Notes: generated from the letters alone by a model not told the origin. Numbered from the stretch's first letter, positions 8,861-17,232 are shown. The stretch is 60,421 nucleotides of DNA from Mesorhizobium sp. B2-4-3 (GCF_006442815.1 NZ_VFVL01000036.1:1-60421), one strand, 5' to 3'. Made by a program: numbers and translations.

Positions 8861-8959
8861 ATGAAGAAAGAATACTCAAAGCCGACGCTCGTCCGCAAAG
8901 GGCGGCTTTCCGAGCAGACCGCAAGGCCAAGCAATTCGGATGCGCAGGCGCCGGAGTAA
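8861..8959 (+). CDS. Orphan lasso-type RiPP leader peptide
   Basis: A 32-residue peptide starting ATG at 8861 behind GGGGA. Residues 5-20 fit the lasso-peptide leader motif YxxPxLxxxGxxxxxT exactly (Tyr5, Pro8, Leu10, Gly14, Thr20), the segment recognised by the RiPP recognition element. The following 12 residues (ARPSNSDAQAPE) would be the core but lack an obvious Gly/Ala/Ser/Cys at position 1 with an Asp/Glu seven to nine residues on. No lasso cyclase, leader peptidase or RRE gene is in the window. TTGACA at 8808-8813 is a possible -35, without a clear -10. Known in principle as solitary lasso-leader proteins; function unknown. Confidence 0.6.
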   Translation: MKKEYSKPTLVRKGRLSEQTARPSNSDAQAPE

Positions 8960-9222
8960 GCGCTCCTCACTCCAGGGAAGTGAGTCAACGTATCAGGCAA
9001 TAGGCGCAAGCGGTTGACATTGCAGGCCATGCAGGCTCCCGCCCGGCGCGCAGGGTGCATGCCCGATCCCGTAAATTAATTTGCATGCATATGTTTCAAG
9101 CCGCTCCGGCTTCGTGAAGCATTTCACCGTTCGCGCGCAATCCAACGGTTACAGACGCATCGCAAAAGCGGCACCGGGAAGAGGCGGCATCGGTTTTCCG
9201 CCGCTGATCTATGGGGGTTTTC

Positions 9223-9381
9223 ATGTTCAAAAGTCTTAACCGAATCCGCGCCGCCTTCGCGCAGGCCAGCAAGCGCCGCCGCACGACGCGTGAGCTGAAC
9301 GAACTGCCGGTGGAGGTCCAAAAGGACATTGGCTGGCCCGAACAGTCGAACCACCTCGACGAGATACGGTTGCCGTTCTGA
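9223..9381 (+). CDS. DUF1127 small protein
   Basis: A 52-residue Arg-rich basic protein, MFKSLNRIRAAF..., whose C-terminal half has the DUF1127 signature (TRELNELPVEVQKDIGW). Proteins of this family are small RNA- or stress-related regulators in rhizobia and other alphaproteobacteria. ATG 9223 follows GGGGG; an in-frame ATG at 9211 would add four residues. The long upstream untranslated region (8960-9222) has TTGACA at 9014-9019 but no matching -10. Confidence 0.75.
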   Translation: MFKSLNRIRAAFAQASKRRRTTRELNELPVEVQKDIGWPEQSNHLDEIRLPF

Positions 9382-9423
9382 TCGCGGCCGCCTGCGGGGC
9401 CTGGCAGACGGATAGGGGTGTTG

Positions 9424-10164
9424 CTATCCCAGCCACCACCATAAACCGCCGACCGCCAGCGCGACCAGGACCGCAACGCCGGCAAGCATCAGATAGGATC
9501 CCATGATCATCTCGTTGATGATCTTCTTGATGCTGGCGCGGTCGTTGAGATTGGGGAAGGGCTCGTTGGGCAGCGCGACCCCGAGGAAATCGCAGAGCGG
9601 CGCCCAGCCGTCGCTGACCTTGAACACCAAAAGCTTCTCCGGCGGCACCGCCGCCTTCACCTCGTCGATATACGAATTGTAGCGCGCCACCGCTTTGTCC
9701 CGGTCGTTCATCACGCCCTTCAGCGTTCGGCCCCAGATCAGCTTGCGTGACATCTCGCCGAACTTGCGGCCGAAAGGTGTGAGCCATTCCAGCACTTTGA
9801 ATTGCCAGACATTCTCGGTGAAGTAGATCGTGTCGATTGTGCTGTCATACCAGGCTTCGCCTCCGCGCGGATGCAGCGTCAACAGCACTTTGGCGTCGGG
9901 ATAAGCGGCCATCAGCTCACGCCACACGCAGCAGCCCGGATTGTCGACGGTTGCCCGGTAGTTGGAAAAGACCTGGTTCCAGTCGTGCTGGCTGCCCGGC
10001 GAGCTGTTCGCCACCTTGCGCCAGAAGTCGAGGTGGCCCTTGTTGGCCTTGTTGATGATGACTTCCTGCATGTGGTAGCTCGGAAAGCCCAGCCGGTTCA
10101 GCGCGGCGAAAGTCGACCACGTGCCGGTGCGGCCGAAACCGGCCCCGATGACTTCGAGTGTCAT
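9424..10164 (-). CDS. Sulfotransferase family protein
   Basis: A 246-residue protein beginning MTLEVIGAGFGRTGTWS. The GFGRTGTWS segment is the P-loop-like 5'-phosphosulfate-binding element of PAPS-dependent sulfotransferases. The middle contains conserved aromatic patches and LLTLHPRGGEAWYDS, and the C-terminus is a single hydrophobic helix (YLMLAGVAVLVALAVGGLWW), suggesting membrane anchoring. The ATG at 10164 is chosen because upstream codons are not family-like. It may sulfate a lipid or surface glycan; the acceptor is unknown. It is divergent from the aminotransferase gene. Confidence 0.75.
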   Translation of the reverse strand: MTLEVIGAGFGRTGTWSTFAALNRLGFPSYHMQEVIINKANKGHLDFWRKVANSSPGSQHDWNQVFSNYRATVDNPGCCVWRELMAAYPDAKVLLTLHPRGGEAWYDSTIDTIYFTENVWQFKVLEWLTPFGRKFGEMSRKLIWGRTLKGVMNDRDKAVARYNSYIDEVKAAVPPEKLLVFKVSDGWAPLCDFLGVALPNEPFPNLNDRASIKKIINEMIMGSYLMLAGVAVLVALAVGGLWWWLG

Positions 10165-10350
10165 GCGCGTCCCCCTTGGTCCGGATTGATTTTCTCTCGG
10201 CTTCCGGCTCTTTGGTCGTGATCGTGCGCCCGGCCGGCCGATCGCGCAATGGCTTTCCATTAGCGTTCGCGCAAATTTGTGGGCCAAATGTCGCCTCGAC
10301 GATGCGCCATGACCGTTTTGTGTATTCACGCGAAAGGCGCAGCCTGATAA

Positions 10351-10371
10351 TAGGTCAACCAAGCTGACCTA
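10351..10371. promoter_or_regulatory. Operator-like dyad upstream of aminotransferase
   Basis: TAGGTCA (10351-10357) and TGACCTA (10365-10371) form a perfect inverted repeat with a 7-base centre, within about 25 bases of the aminotransferase start and inside the divergent region. It is probably a repressor or activator site; the binding protein is not identified. Confidence 0.45.
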
Positions 10372-10394
10372 ATAAGCACTGCGGGAGGTGCGCC

Positions 10395-11621
10395 TTGACC
10401 CTGTTGAACCTTCTGGCCTCGCGCTCCTCGCGCATGAAGGCTTCCGAAATCCGCGAGCTGTTGAAGCTGCTCGACCAGCCCGACATCATCTCCTTCGCTG
10501 GCGGCATTCCCGACCCGTCGCTGTTTCCGGCCGAAGCCATCGCCGATGCTTACCAGGCCGTGCTGGGCGGCAAGGAGGCGGGCGCGGCCCTGCAATACCA
10601 GGTCAGCGAAGGGTTCCTGCCGCTGCGCAAATGGCTGGCCGCCTATATGGGCAAGCTCGGCGTTCAATGCGACGAGGGCAACATCTTCATCACCTCGGGC
10701 TCGCAGCAGGCGCTCGACTATCTCGGCAAGCTGTTCCTGTCGCCTGGCGACACGGCCTTGGTCACCTGGCCGACCTATCTCGGCGCGCTGCAGGCCTTCA
10801 ACGCCTATGAGCCGCGTTACGACCGGCTGAACACCGCCGGCGGCAACATGACGCCGGAGGCTTATCGCGCCGCGGCCGCCGCCCCCTCTGCTTTTTCGAA
10901 AGGGGGCGGCAAGGTGAAGTTCGCCTATCTGGTGCCGGATTTCGCCAATCCGACCGGCAACACGCTGGATACCAGGCAGCGCGAGGCGGTGCTCGACCTC
11001 GCCGGCGAGCTCGACATCGCCGTCATCGAGGATGCCGCCTACCGCGCGCTGCGCTATGACGGCGAGGGCGAACCGCCGATCCTTGCGCTCGACTGCGCCC
11101 GCTCCGGCGGCATCGATCATGCGCGCACGCTCTTTTGCGGCTCGTTTTCGAAGATACTGTCGCCCGGCATGCGCGTCGGCTGGGTCTGCGCGCCGCGCCA
11201 TGTGGTGGAAAAGCTGGTCCTGATGAAGCAGGCCTCCGACCTGCACAGCCCCTCGATCAACCAGATGGTCATGCACCGCGTCGCCGAGACCATCTTCGAT
11301 GCCCAGGTGGACAAGCTGATCGGCGCCTACCGCAAGCGCCGCGACGCGCTGCTTTCCGCGTTGGAAGCCAACATGCCCGACGGCATCACCTGGAGCCGCC
11401 CGGACGGCGGCATGTTCGTCTGGCTGACGCTGCCGGAAGGCGCTGACGCCACCGAGCTCTTGGCGCGCTCGGTCAAGGAGGCGCGCGTCGCCTTCGTGCC
11501 GGGAAACGCCTTCCATGCCGACGGCACCGGCCGCAACACGCTGCGCATGTCGTTCACGCTTGCCGACGACCGCGCGGTGAACGAAGGCGTGCCGAGACTG
11601 GCGAAGCTGCTGCAGGGGTAA
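10395..11621 (+). CDS. PLP-dependent aminotransferase (class I/II, LysN/MocR-catalytic type)
   Basis: A 408-residue fold-type I aminotransferase. ISFAGGIPDPSLFP at the N-terminus, the aromatic YQVSEGFLPLR loop, the VPDFANPTGNT aspartate-binding segment and the SFSK Schiff-base lysine (CGSFSKILSPGMRVGW) are all present. This group transaminates 2-aminoadipate, aromatic or branched amino acids; the substrate is undetermined. The TTG start at 10395 follows GGGAGG by six bases. There is no GntR helix-turn-helix, so it is an enzyme and not a MocR regulator. Confidence 0.85.
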   Translation: MTLLNLLASRSSRMKASEIRELLKLLDQPDIISFAGGIPDPSLFPAEAIADAYQAVLGGKEAGAALQYQVSEGFLPLRKWLAAYMGKLGVQCDEGNIFITSGSQQALDYLGKLFLSPGDTALVTWPTYLGALQAFNAYEPRYDRLNTAGGNMTPEAYRAAAAAPSAFSKGGGKVKFAYLVPDFANPTGNTLDTRQREAVLDLAGELDIAVIEDAAYRALRYDGEGEPPILALDCARSGGIDHARTLFCGSFSKILSPGMRVGWVCAPRHVVEKLVLMKQASDLHSPSINQMVMHRVAETIFDAQVDKLIGAYRKRRDALLSALEANMPDGITWSRPDGGMFVWLTLPEGADATELLARSVKEARVAFVPGNAFHADGTGRNTLRMSFTLADDRAVNEGVPRLAKLLQG

Positions 11622-11694
11622 GCCGGCTATCACCTCATTCTCGCGCAAGCGTGATTGGTAGTGCGCAGCCGTGATTGTCCGCGCGGCCGATTCC

Positions 11695-11804
11695 TCGGCT
11701 AGTGTCGCGACCGATCCAACACCCCCGGATCGACCCGGCCGTGGGGTCCCACCTCCATGGTCCGAACGAAAGAGCCCCGACGGCCTCCACCGGCGGGGCT
11801 TTTT
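11695..11804 (+). ncRNA. Candidate small RNA ending in a terminator
   Basis: Between the aminotransferase and the PEBP-like gene lies a non-coding stretch with a CGATCC / GGATCG hairpin presenting an AACACCCCC loop (about 11711-11732), a CCCACCTCC single strand, and the terminator at 11773-11804. C-rich loops plus an intrinsic terminator resemble anti-Shine-Dalgarno sRNAs of Rhizobiales. It could equally be the 3' untranslated region of the aminotransferase mRNA. No promoter was identified. Confidence 0.35.
11773..11804 (+). terminator. Rho-independent terminator
   Basis: AGCCCCG (11773-11779) pairs with CGGGGCT (11794-11800), followed by a run of T. It ends either the aminotransferase transcript or the candidate sRNA. 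Confidence 0.75.
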
Positions 11805-11886
11805 CATTGTCCCGGCAGGCGGCCGCGCTAGCTTGCCCTTTTTCGGACCGCTTTTCGGCTACGCTGCGTCATTCAGGGAGGATCAG

Positions 11887-12432
11887 ATGACCTTGCGCCT
11901 CGGCTTCACCATGCTTGCCCTTGTCGCCTTCGCCGGTCAGGCGGCGGCCTTCGAGATCTCCAGCCCGTCGGTATCGAACGGCAAATGGAATGCGAAATAT
12001 CTCGGCGACAAAGCCGGCTGCGGCGGGCAGAGCGTCTCGATCGCGCTTGCCTGGAAGGATCCGCCCGCCGGCACCAAGAGTTACGCGTTGACCATGTTCG
12101 ACACCGATGCCAATGGCGGCAAGGGCTTCTGGCACTGGTTGGCCTGGAACATCCCGGCGAGCGCCAAGGGTCTGCGCGAGGGCGCCGGCGCGCAGGGCGG
12201 CAAGCGCATGCCCAAGGGATCGGAACTGGGCAAGGGCGGCGTCGGACGCGCCGGCTATTTCGGCCCATGTCCGCCGCCCGGCAGCGGCCAGCATCACTAT
12301 GTCTTCACGCTCTATGCGCTGGGCGAAAAGACGCTGCGCATGCCGGCCAATCCGCTGCCGGACATGGTCTCGGTCGCCGCCAAGAGCTCCGCGCTGGGCG
12401 TGGCGACGGTGACGTATACCTTTGGGAGGTAG
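11887..12432 (+). CDS. YbhB/YbcL family PEBP-like protein
   Basis: A 181-residue protein with a cleavable signal peptide (MTLRLGFTMLALVAFAGQAAA) and the bacterial phosphatidylethanolamine-binding/Raf-kinase-inhibitor-like fold: AWKDPPAGTKSYALTMFDTDA, HWLAWNIPA, and a GYFGPCPPPGSGQHHYVFTLYAL segment that forms the anion pocket. It is periplasmic. The biochemical function of the family in bacteria is poorly defined. ATG 11887 has a strong AGGGAGG ribosome site and is preferred over upstream in-frame starts that run through the terminator region. Confidence 0.85.
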   Translation: MTLRLGFTMLALVAFAGQAAAFEISSPSVSNGKWNAKYLGDKAGCGGQSVSIALAWKDPPAGTKSYALTMFDTDANGGKGFWHWLAWNIPASAKGLREGAGAQGGKRMPKGSELGKGGVGRAGYFGPCPPPGSGQHHYVFTLYALGEKTLRMPANPLPDMVSVAAKSSALGVATVTYTFGR

Positions 12433-12480
12433 CGGGAGCTGGCGACAGCCAATCGCCCGCACTAGGAGGGAGATTATCCT

Positions 12481-13350
12481 TTACTCCGCCGCCTCCAGCT
12501 TATCCTGCGTCTTCGTCTCGAAGTCGCTGGCGTCATGGCGCTCGCGCAGCTGGAAGGCCGGATCGCCGGACATGCGGTTGACCATGCGGCCGCGGCTTAC
12601 CGCCGGCCTGGCGTCGATCGCGTCGGCCCAGCGCTGCACGTTCTTGTATTCATGCACCGAGAGGAACTGCGCGGCGTCGTTGTAGCTGCGGCCTTTGGCC
12701 AGCCCGCCATACCAGGGCCACACCGCCATGTCGGCGATGGTGTAGTCCGGGCCGGCAAGATATTCGCTCTCGGCCAGCCGGCGGTCGAGCACGTCCATCT
12801 GCCGCTTGGTCTCCATTGCGAAGCGATCGATCGCATATTCGATCTTGTGCGGCGCATAGGCGTAGAAATGGCCGAAGCCGCCACCGAGATAGGGCGCCGA
12901 GCCCATCTGCCAGAACAGCCACGAGAAGGTTTCCGCGCGCGCCGCGCGCTCGGTCGGCAGGAATGCGCCGAATTTTTCGGCGAGATAGGTGAGGATCGAG
13001 CCGGATTCGAACACGCGCACCGGTTTGGGCTCGCTGCGGTCCATCAGCGCCGGGATCTTCGAGTTGGGGTTGACCCCGACGAAGCCGGAACCGAACTGGT
13101 CGCCGTCGCCGATCTTGATCAGCCAGGCGTCGTATTCCGCGCCCTTGTGGCCGAGCGCCAGAAGCTCCTCCAGCATGATCGTAACCTTCTGGCCGTTGGG
13201 CGTGGCCAGCGAATAGAGCTGCAGCGGGTGCTTGCCGACCGGCAGTTCCTTCTCATGCGTGGGGCCCGCGATCGGCCGGTTGATCGAGGCGAAGGCGCCT
13301 CCGTTAGGCTTGTTCCAGGTCCAGACTTTCGGCGGGGTGTATTCGTCCAT
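12481..13350 (-). CDS. yghU: Glutathione-dependent disulfide-bond oxidoreductase YghU
   Basis: A 289-residue glutathione-transferase superfamily protein of the YghU/Nu type. The N-terminal extension KVWTWNKPNGGAFASINRP, thioredoxin-like domain (LYSLATPNGQKVTIMLEE, then NPNSKIPAL), ESGSILTYLAEKF GSH-binding helix and all-helical C-terminal domain are all present. The family reduces disulfides using two bound glutathiones. The ATG at 13350 gives the expected length. It is divergent from the HtrA-like gene. Confidence 0.88.
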   Translation of the reverse strand: MDEYTPPKVWTWNKPNGGAFASINRPIAGPTHEKELPVGKHPLQLYSLATPNGQKVTIMLEELLALGHKGAEYDAWLIKIGDGDQFGSGFVGVNPNSKIPALMDRSEPKPVRVFESGSILTYLAEKFGAFLPTERAARAETFSWLFWQMGSAPYLGGGFGHFYAYAPHKIEYAIDRFAMETKRQMDVLDRRLAESEYLAGPDYTIADMAVWPWYGGLAKGRSYNDAAQFLSVHEYKNVQRWADAIDARPAVSRGRMVNRMSGDPAFQLRERHDASDFETKTQDKLEAAE

Positions 13351-13554
13351 GTTGGCGGCCCTGTGTTTCGTAAGCGGCGGGAAGTCCGCCACGGATGCCG
13401 CTAGACTTAGGTGCGGTTCCGCGCGCGTCAAAGAAAAAAGTTCAATCTTCGTTGAACTAGCGCTTGTGCCAAGCCGGCAAGGGGGAATCCGCCCTTGCGC
13501 CGCGCTCCTTCGGCCATACTTATAGGCTAAGACCTCGCAATCCAGGATGGATCG

Positions 13555-14457
13555 ATGACCATCGAGAAAATTTCGCGCTCCGTCGTTGCCGTGCGCGCCA
13601 CGGTGCCGGACGACGCTTTCACCGCCAATGCGCTGGGCACGCGCCGCGAAGGCAGCGGCGTGGTGATCCGCGACAATGGCCTTGTGCTCACCATCGGCTA
13701 TCTCATCACCGAGGCCGAGGAAGTGTGGCTGACCGACCAGGACGGCCGCGTAGTCGCCGCGCACGCGCTTGCCTATGACCAGGAAACCGGCTTCGGCCTT
13801 GTTCAGGCGCTGTCGCCGCTCAACCTTCCGGCTGTGCAGTTCGGCAATGCCAGGAAGACCAATATCGGCGATGCCGTGACGCTCGCCGACGGCATCGGCC
13901 AGCAGGTCGACGCTCACATCGTTACCAAGCAGGAATTCGCCGGCTACTGGGAGTATCTGATCGATGAGGCGATCTTCATTGCGCCCGCGCATCCGTCCTG
14001 GGGCGGTGCCGCGCTGTTCGACCCCGACGGCAAGCTGCTCGGCGTCGGCTCGCTGCGCCTGCAGATGAGCCGTGCCGGCGAGGTGGCCGACATCAACATG
14101 GTCGTGCCCATCGATCTCCTGACCCCGATCCTCGACGATCTCATCAAGCGCGGCCAGGCGGCCAAGGCGCCGCGTCCGTGGCTCGGCGCCTTCTCGGCCG
14201 AGTCGAACGGCATGGTAGTGGTGATGAGCGTGGCCGAAGGCGGCCCGGCCGCCCAGGCGGGCCTGCGCCAGGGCGATATCATCTCCGACGTGCGCGACGG
14301 CGAAGTCGACGGTCTGGCCGATTTCTACAGAAAACTCTGGCAGAACCCGGCCGGCGCGGAAATTCCGCTGCGCGTCGTGCGCGACGGCCGCGAGACCTGG
14401 CTGCGCGTCAAATCCGCCGACCGCAATTCCTTCCTGAAGAAACCGCAACTGCAGTAG
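13555..14457 (+). CDS. HtrA/S1C-like pseudoprotease with PDZ domain
   Basis: A 300-residue protein: trypsin-like beta-barrel about 1-205 and a PDZ domain about 210-290 (GMVVVMSVAEGGPAAQAGLRQGDII). All three catalytic positions are substituted. The LTxAHV histidine is Tyr49 (LTIGYLI), the aspartate position is Gly79 (ETGFGLV), and the GNSGG serine is Trp149 (PSWGGAAL). It cannot be an active serine protease and probably acts as a binding protein or chaperone. There is no signal peptide, so it is cytoplasmic. It is 13 bases upstream of the LysR gene and probably cotranscribed with it. Confidence 0.75.
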   Translation: MTIEKISRSVVAVRATVPDDAFTANALGTRREGSGVVIRDNGLVLTIGYLITEAEEVWLTDQDGRVVAAHALAYDQETGFGLVQALSPLNLPAVQFGNARKTNIGDAVTLADGIGQQVDAHIVTKQEFAGYWEYLIDEAIFIAPAHPSWGGAALFDPDGKLLGVGSLRLQMSRAGEVADINMVVPIDLLTPILDDLIKRGQAAKAPRPWLGAFSAESNGMVVVMSVAEGGPAAQAGLRQGDIISDVRDGEVDGLADFYRKLWQNPAGAEIPLRVVRDGRETWLRVKSADRNSFLKKPQLQ

Positions 14458-14470
14458 GCTTGAAGCGCCG

Positions 14471-15412
14471 ATGCATCCCCGGCTGCTGAAGACATTCCTC
14501 GCGGTCGCGCGTACCCGCAACGTCACGCGCGCGGCGCGGGAGGTCAATCTCGCCCAGTCGAGCGTCAGCGACCAGATCCAGGCGCTGGAGACCGAGCTTG
14601 GCGCCAGCCTCTTCACGCGCTCGCGGCAGGGGCTCACCCTGACGCCGGCGGGCGAGGCGCTGAAACCCTATGCCGAGGACTTGCTGGCGCTTGCCGACGA
14701 CGCCCGCGCCGCCATCGATACCACCAGCGCCGAGGCGGCCGGCAGCCTGTCGATCGGCGCGCTGGAGACGATCGCCGCGGCAAGGCTGGCGCCATGGCTT
14801 GCTGGTTTCCGAGCCGATCATTCCGATAACGACATCAAACTGAAGATAGCCGGAAGTGGCGAGTTGCTGCGCAGGCTCGGCGACGGCGAGATCGACGTCG
14901 CTTTCTGCTTCGAGCGATCCGATGCTGGTGAGCAGGACCCGCGCCTTGCCAGGCGCGTGGTTGCGGTCGAGCCGCTGGCGCTGATCGCACCTCCGGGCGA
15001 CAACCGGGCGGATGTCGATCTGGCGGCGCTGGCCGAAAAGCATTTCGTCGCCACCGAGACTGGCTGCGTCTACCGCGCCATGGTCGACAAGGCGTTTGCC
15101 GAGGCAGGTCTCGGTAAGCCAAGGCTGGCCGCCGAAGCCGGCAGCATCGACGCCATAGCCAGCCTGGTGGCGGCCGGCGCCGGCTTTGGCCTGGTGCCGC
15201 GGCTGGCGGTCGCCGCTGCGATCGCTCGCGGCGAGGTCGCCGAGCTTGCCTGGCCCGGCCCGGTCCGCTCGGCCGACATCGTGATGGTCTGGCGCCGCCG
15301 CCGGGTCCAGCCGCCGGCGCTGAAGGCGTTGCTGGCCGCTCTAGGGGAGGGCTTCGTCCCGGTCACACCAGGCGGTGCCCGCCCTCGACGTGCAGCGTCT
15401 CTCCCGTCGTAA
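14471..15412 (+). CDS. LysR family transcriptional regulator
   Basis: A 313-residue LTTR with its helix-turn-helix at the start (MHPRLLKTFLAVARTRNVTRAAREVNLAQSSVSDQIQ, described in pieces: RAAREVNLAQ is helix 2-3) and a standard effector domain. The last 50 bases overlap, on the opposite strand, the 3' end of the SDR gene. It follows the pseudoprotease gene by 13 bases. Effector and targets are unknown; the convergent SDR is a candidate only by proximity. Confidence 0.85.
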   Translation: MHPRLLKTFLAVARTRNVTRAAREVNLAQSSVSDQIQALETELGASLFTRSRQGLTLTPAGEALKPYAEDLLALADDARAAIDTTSAEAAGSLSIGALETIAAARLAPWLAGFRADHSDNDIKLKIAGSGELLRRLGDGEIDVAFCFERSDAGEQDPRLARRVVAVEPLALIAPPGDNRADVDLAALAEKHFVATETGCVYRAMVDKAFAEAGLGKPRLAAEAGSIDAIASLVAAGAGFGLVPRLAVAAAIARGEVAELAWPGPVRSADIVMVWRRRRVQPPALKALLAALGEGFVPVTPGGARPRRAASLPS

Positions 15413-16091
15413 AGCCATTGCCGATCAGGAAGCGGATTGCGTCGGCGATGTCCTCGGGCCTTCCGACCCGCCCCGCGGGCAACCGCTCCGCCATGGCGGA
15501 CAGCGTCTGCGCCTTCCTGTCACCGGCGACGAGCTCCCATATCGGCGTGTCGACCCAGCCGGGCGACACGGCGTTGACTCGGATCGGCGCGAGCTCCACG
15601 GCCAGCGCTCTCACCAGTCCTTCCAGCGCTGCGTTGACGGCCGCGACTACCGAGCCGCGCGGCGCTGGCCGATAGGCCGCGATGCCGGAGACGAAGGTGA
15701 GCGAGCCGGTCGGCGGCAGTTTCGGCGCGCCATGCTTGGCGAGCAGCAGCGGCCCGTAGAGTTTGCTTTCGACCACCCGCTGCGCGGCCGAAAGCTCGAT
15801 CTCCGGCAACAGCCGGTACGCGCCTTCGATCGCGGCGGCGGTGCTGACGATATGGTCGAGCGGCCCGATACGCTGAAACAACGCTGCGACCTCATGCTCG
15901 CGGCTGATATCGACCACGGCAGTTTCGAGCGTGTCCCGGTGGCCGAGTTCTTTCTGCGCAGCGCCCAGCTTCGCTTGCCCGCGCCCGGCGATGACGACGC
16001 CGGCGCCTTCCTCGAGGCATCGCCTGGCGAGCGCCAGCCCCATGCCCGAGCTGCCGCCGACGATCAGGATTCTCTGCTTGTCCATGTCCAT
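15363..16091 (-). CDS. SDR family oxidoreductase
   Basis: A 242-residue short-chain dehydrogenase/reductase. The dinucleotide-binding GGSSGMGLA motif is at about 11-19. The fold is shorter than classical SDRs and the catalytic region is unusual: SGIAAY is followed by RPAPRGSVVAAVNAAL, so the canonical YxxxK is not evident (see findings). The C-terminal GRPEDIADAIRFLI segment and a GGHRLV end are family-typical. The start is ATG 16091 or 16085 behind AAGGGA. The 3' end overlaps the convergent LysR gene by 50 bases. Confidence 0.75.
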   Translation of the reverse strand: MDMDKQRILIVGGSSGMGLALARRCLEEGAGVVIAGRGQAKLGAAQKELGHRDTLETAVVDISREHEVAALFQRIGPLDHIVSTAAAIEGAYRLLPEIELSAAQRVVESKLYGPLLLAKHGAPKLPPTGSLTFVSGIAAYRPAPRGSVVAAVNAALEGLVRALAVELAPIRVNAVSPGWVDTPIWELVAGDRKAQTLSAMAERLPAGRVGRPEDIADAIRFLIGNGFTTGETLHVEGGHRLV

Positions 16092-16416
16092 GCCTTTCCC
16101 TTGCATGGACGCTGATGTGGCAGACCGGTGCGCGAAGCTGAAACGGAAGAAACCGATAGTGGTATCGGAAGGTCCGATGACGAGGCAGGCGGTGGCCGAC
16201 ATTCGGCGCAAGCCTTGGCACAACCGGTCGCGGGACCTGGCTGCCCGTCAAATCCGCTGGGCGCATTCCTTCCCCGAAGAAGCACGGCCGCGCCAGCCTT
16301 GACTTGGGCGCCGCCCGATCCAGATGCTCAGTACGGGCTCCGAGTTCATGCTTTGCGCGCACTCCTGATCGTCGACGTATTCCAGGCTGACGAATGCCCG
16401 CCGAAAGGAGACATCT
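16092..16416. other. Intergenic region between SDR and ABC importer
   Basis: These 325 bases separate the divergent SDR and amino-acid SBP genes. Apart from the CCGATA/TATCGG dyad and the AAAGGAG ribosome site just before 16417, I see no gene, terminator or clear promoter. Confidence 0.5.
16153..16168. promoter_or_regulatory. Dyad upstream of SDR
   Basis: CCGATA (16153-16158) and TATCGG (16163-16168) form a perfect dyad with a 4-base centre, about 60 bases upstream of the SDR start. It is a possible operator; the cognate regulator is unknown. Confidence 0.35.
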
Positions 16417-17232
16417 GTGAACAACAAGTCGCTTATCATGCTGGCCACGTCGCTGGTTTCCGGCCTCCTATTCTCGTTCGGCGCAACGCCCATGGCGGCG
16501 GCGCAAAGTGCCGCAACCAACATAGTGGTCGGCGCCGACACGACCTTCCCGCCATTCGAGACCGAGACGAATGGCGAGGTCACGGGCTTCGATATCGACA
16601 TGATCAAGGCGATCGCCAAGGCCGAGGACATGACGGTCAGCCTGAAAACGCTGCCGTTCAACGGCATCATCCCAAGCCTGCAGGCCGGCTCGATCGATGC
16701 CGCGGTTGCCGGGATAACCATCAAGACCAGCCGCATGCAGAACGTCGATTTCAGCGACGCCTACTATAAATCCGGCCTGTCGGTGCTGGTGAAGAAGGAC
16801 TCCGGCATCAAGGGCTTCGACGACCTCAAGGGCCACGTGGTCGCCACCAAGAAGGCAACCTCGTCCGTCGACTATCTGACCAGCCACGGCTTCGCGGCGG
16901 ACTATGTGAAGCAGTTCCAGAGCATCGATGCCGCCTACCAGGCGCTCGAGACCGGCGGCGCGGACGCGGTCATCTTCGACAATCCCGTCAACGTCAACTT
17001 CAAGGCCGGCCACGACAACGTCGAGACCGTCGGCCCGCTGCTGACCGGCGAATATTACGGCATCGCCATCAGCAAGCAGAAGCCGGAGCTGGTCGAGAAG
17101 ATCAATGCCGGCCTCGCCAAGATCAAGCAGAACGGCGAATACCAGAAGCTTTTCGAGAAATATTTTGGAGGCGACACCAGCGGCGTCGTCAATGAGGTGC
17201 AGAAACCGGCCTCCGTTGCGATTTCGGGCTGA
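16417..17232 (+). CDS. Amino-acid ABC transporter substrate-binding protein (family 3)
   Basis: A 271-residue periplasmic binding protein. The signal peptide covers about 1-28 (ends AAAQS). The mature part has the SBP family 3 signature around VVGADTTFPPFETETNGEVTGF (here in two parts: GADTTFPPFE and GFDIDMIKAIA). GTG start with AAAGGAG. It is the first gene of a three-gene importer. The closest relatives bind polar amino acids such as glutamine; the ligand is not certain. Confidence 0.88.
   Translation: MNNKSLIMLATSLVSGLLFSFGATPMAAAQSAATNIVVGADTTFPPFETETNGEVTGFDIDMIKAIAKAEDMTVSLKTLPFNGIIPSLQAGSIDAAVAGITIKTSRMQNVDFSDAYYKSGLSVLVKKDSGIKGFDDLKGHVVATKKATSSVDYLTSHGFAADYVKQFQSIDAAYQALETGGADAVIFDNPVNVNFKAGHDNVETVGPLLTGEYYGIAISKQKPELVEKINAGLAKIKQNGEYQKLFEKYFGGDTSGVVNEVQKPASVAISG

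Noticed and set aside
8495..8959. A 154-residue plus-strand frame ending with the RiPP leader
   Set aside because: The first 122 codons are inside the amidohydrolase gene in another frame; only the end from 8861, which has its own ribosome site, is convincing.
12481..14637. A single 718-residue minus-strand frame
   Set aside because: Only its last 289 residues are the YghU protein; the rest is antisense to the HtrA-like and LysR genes.
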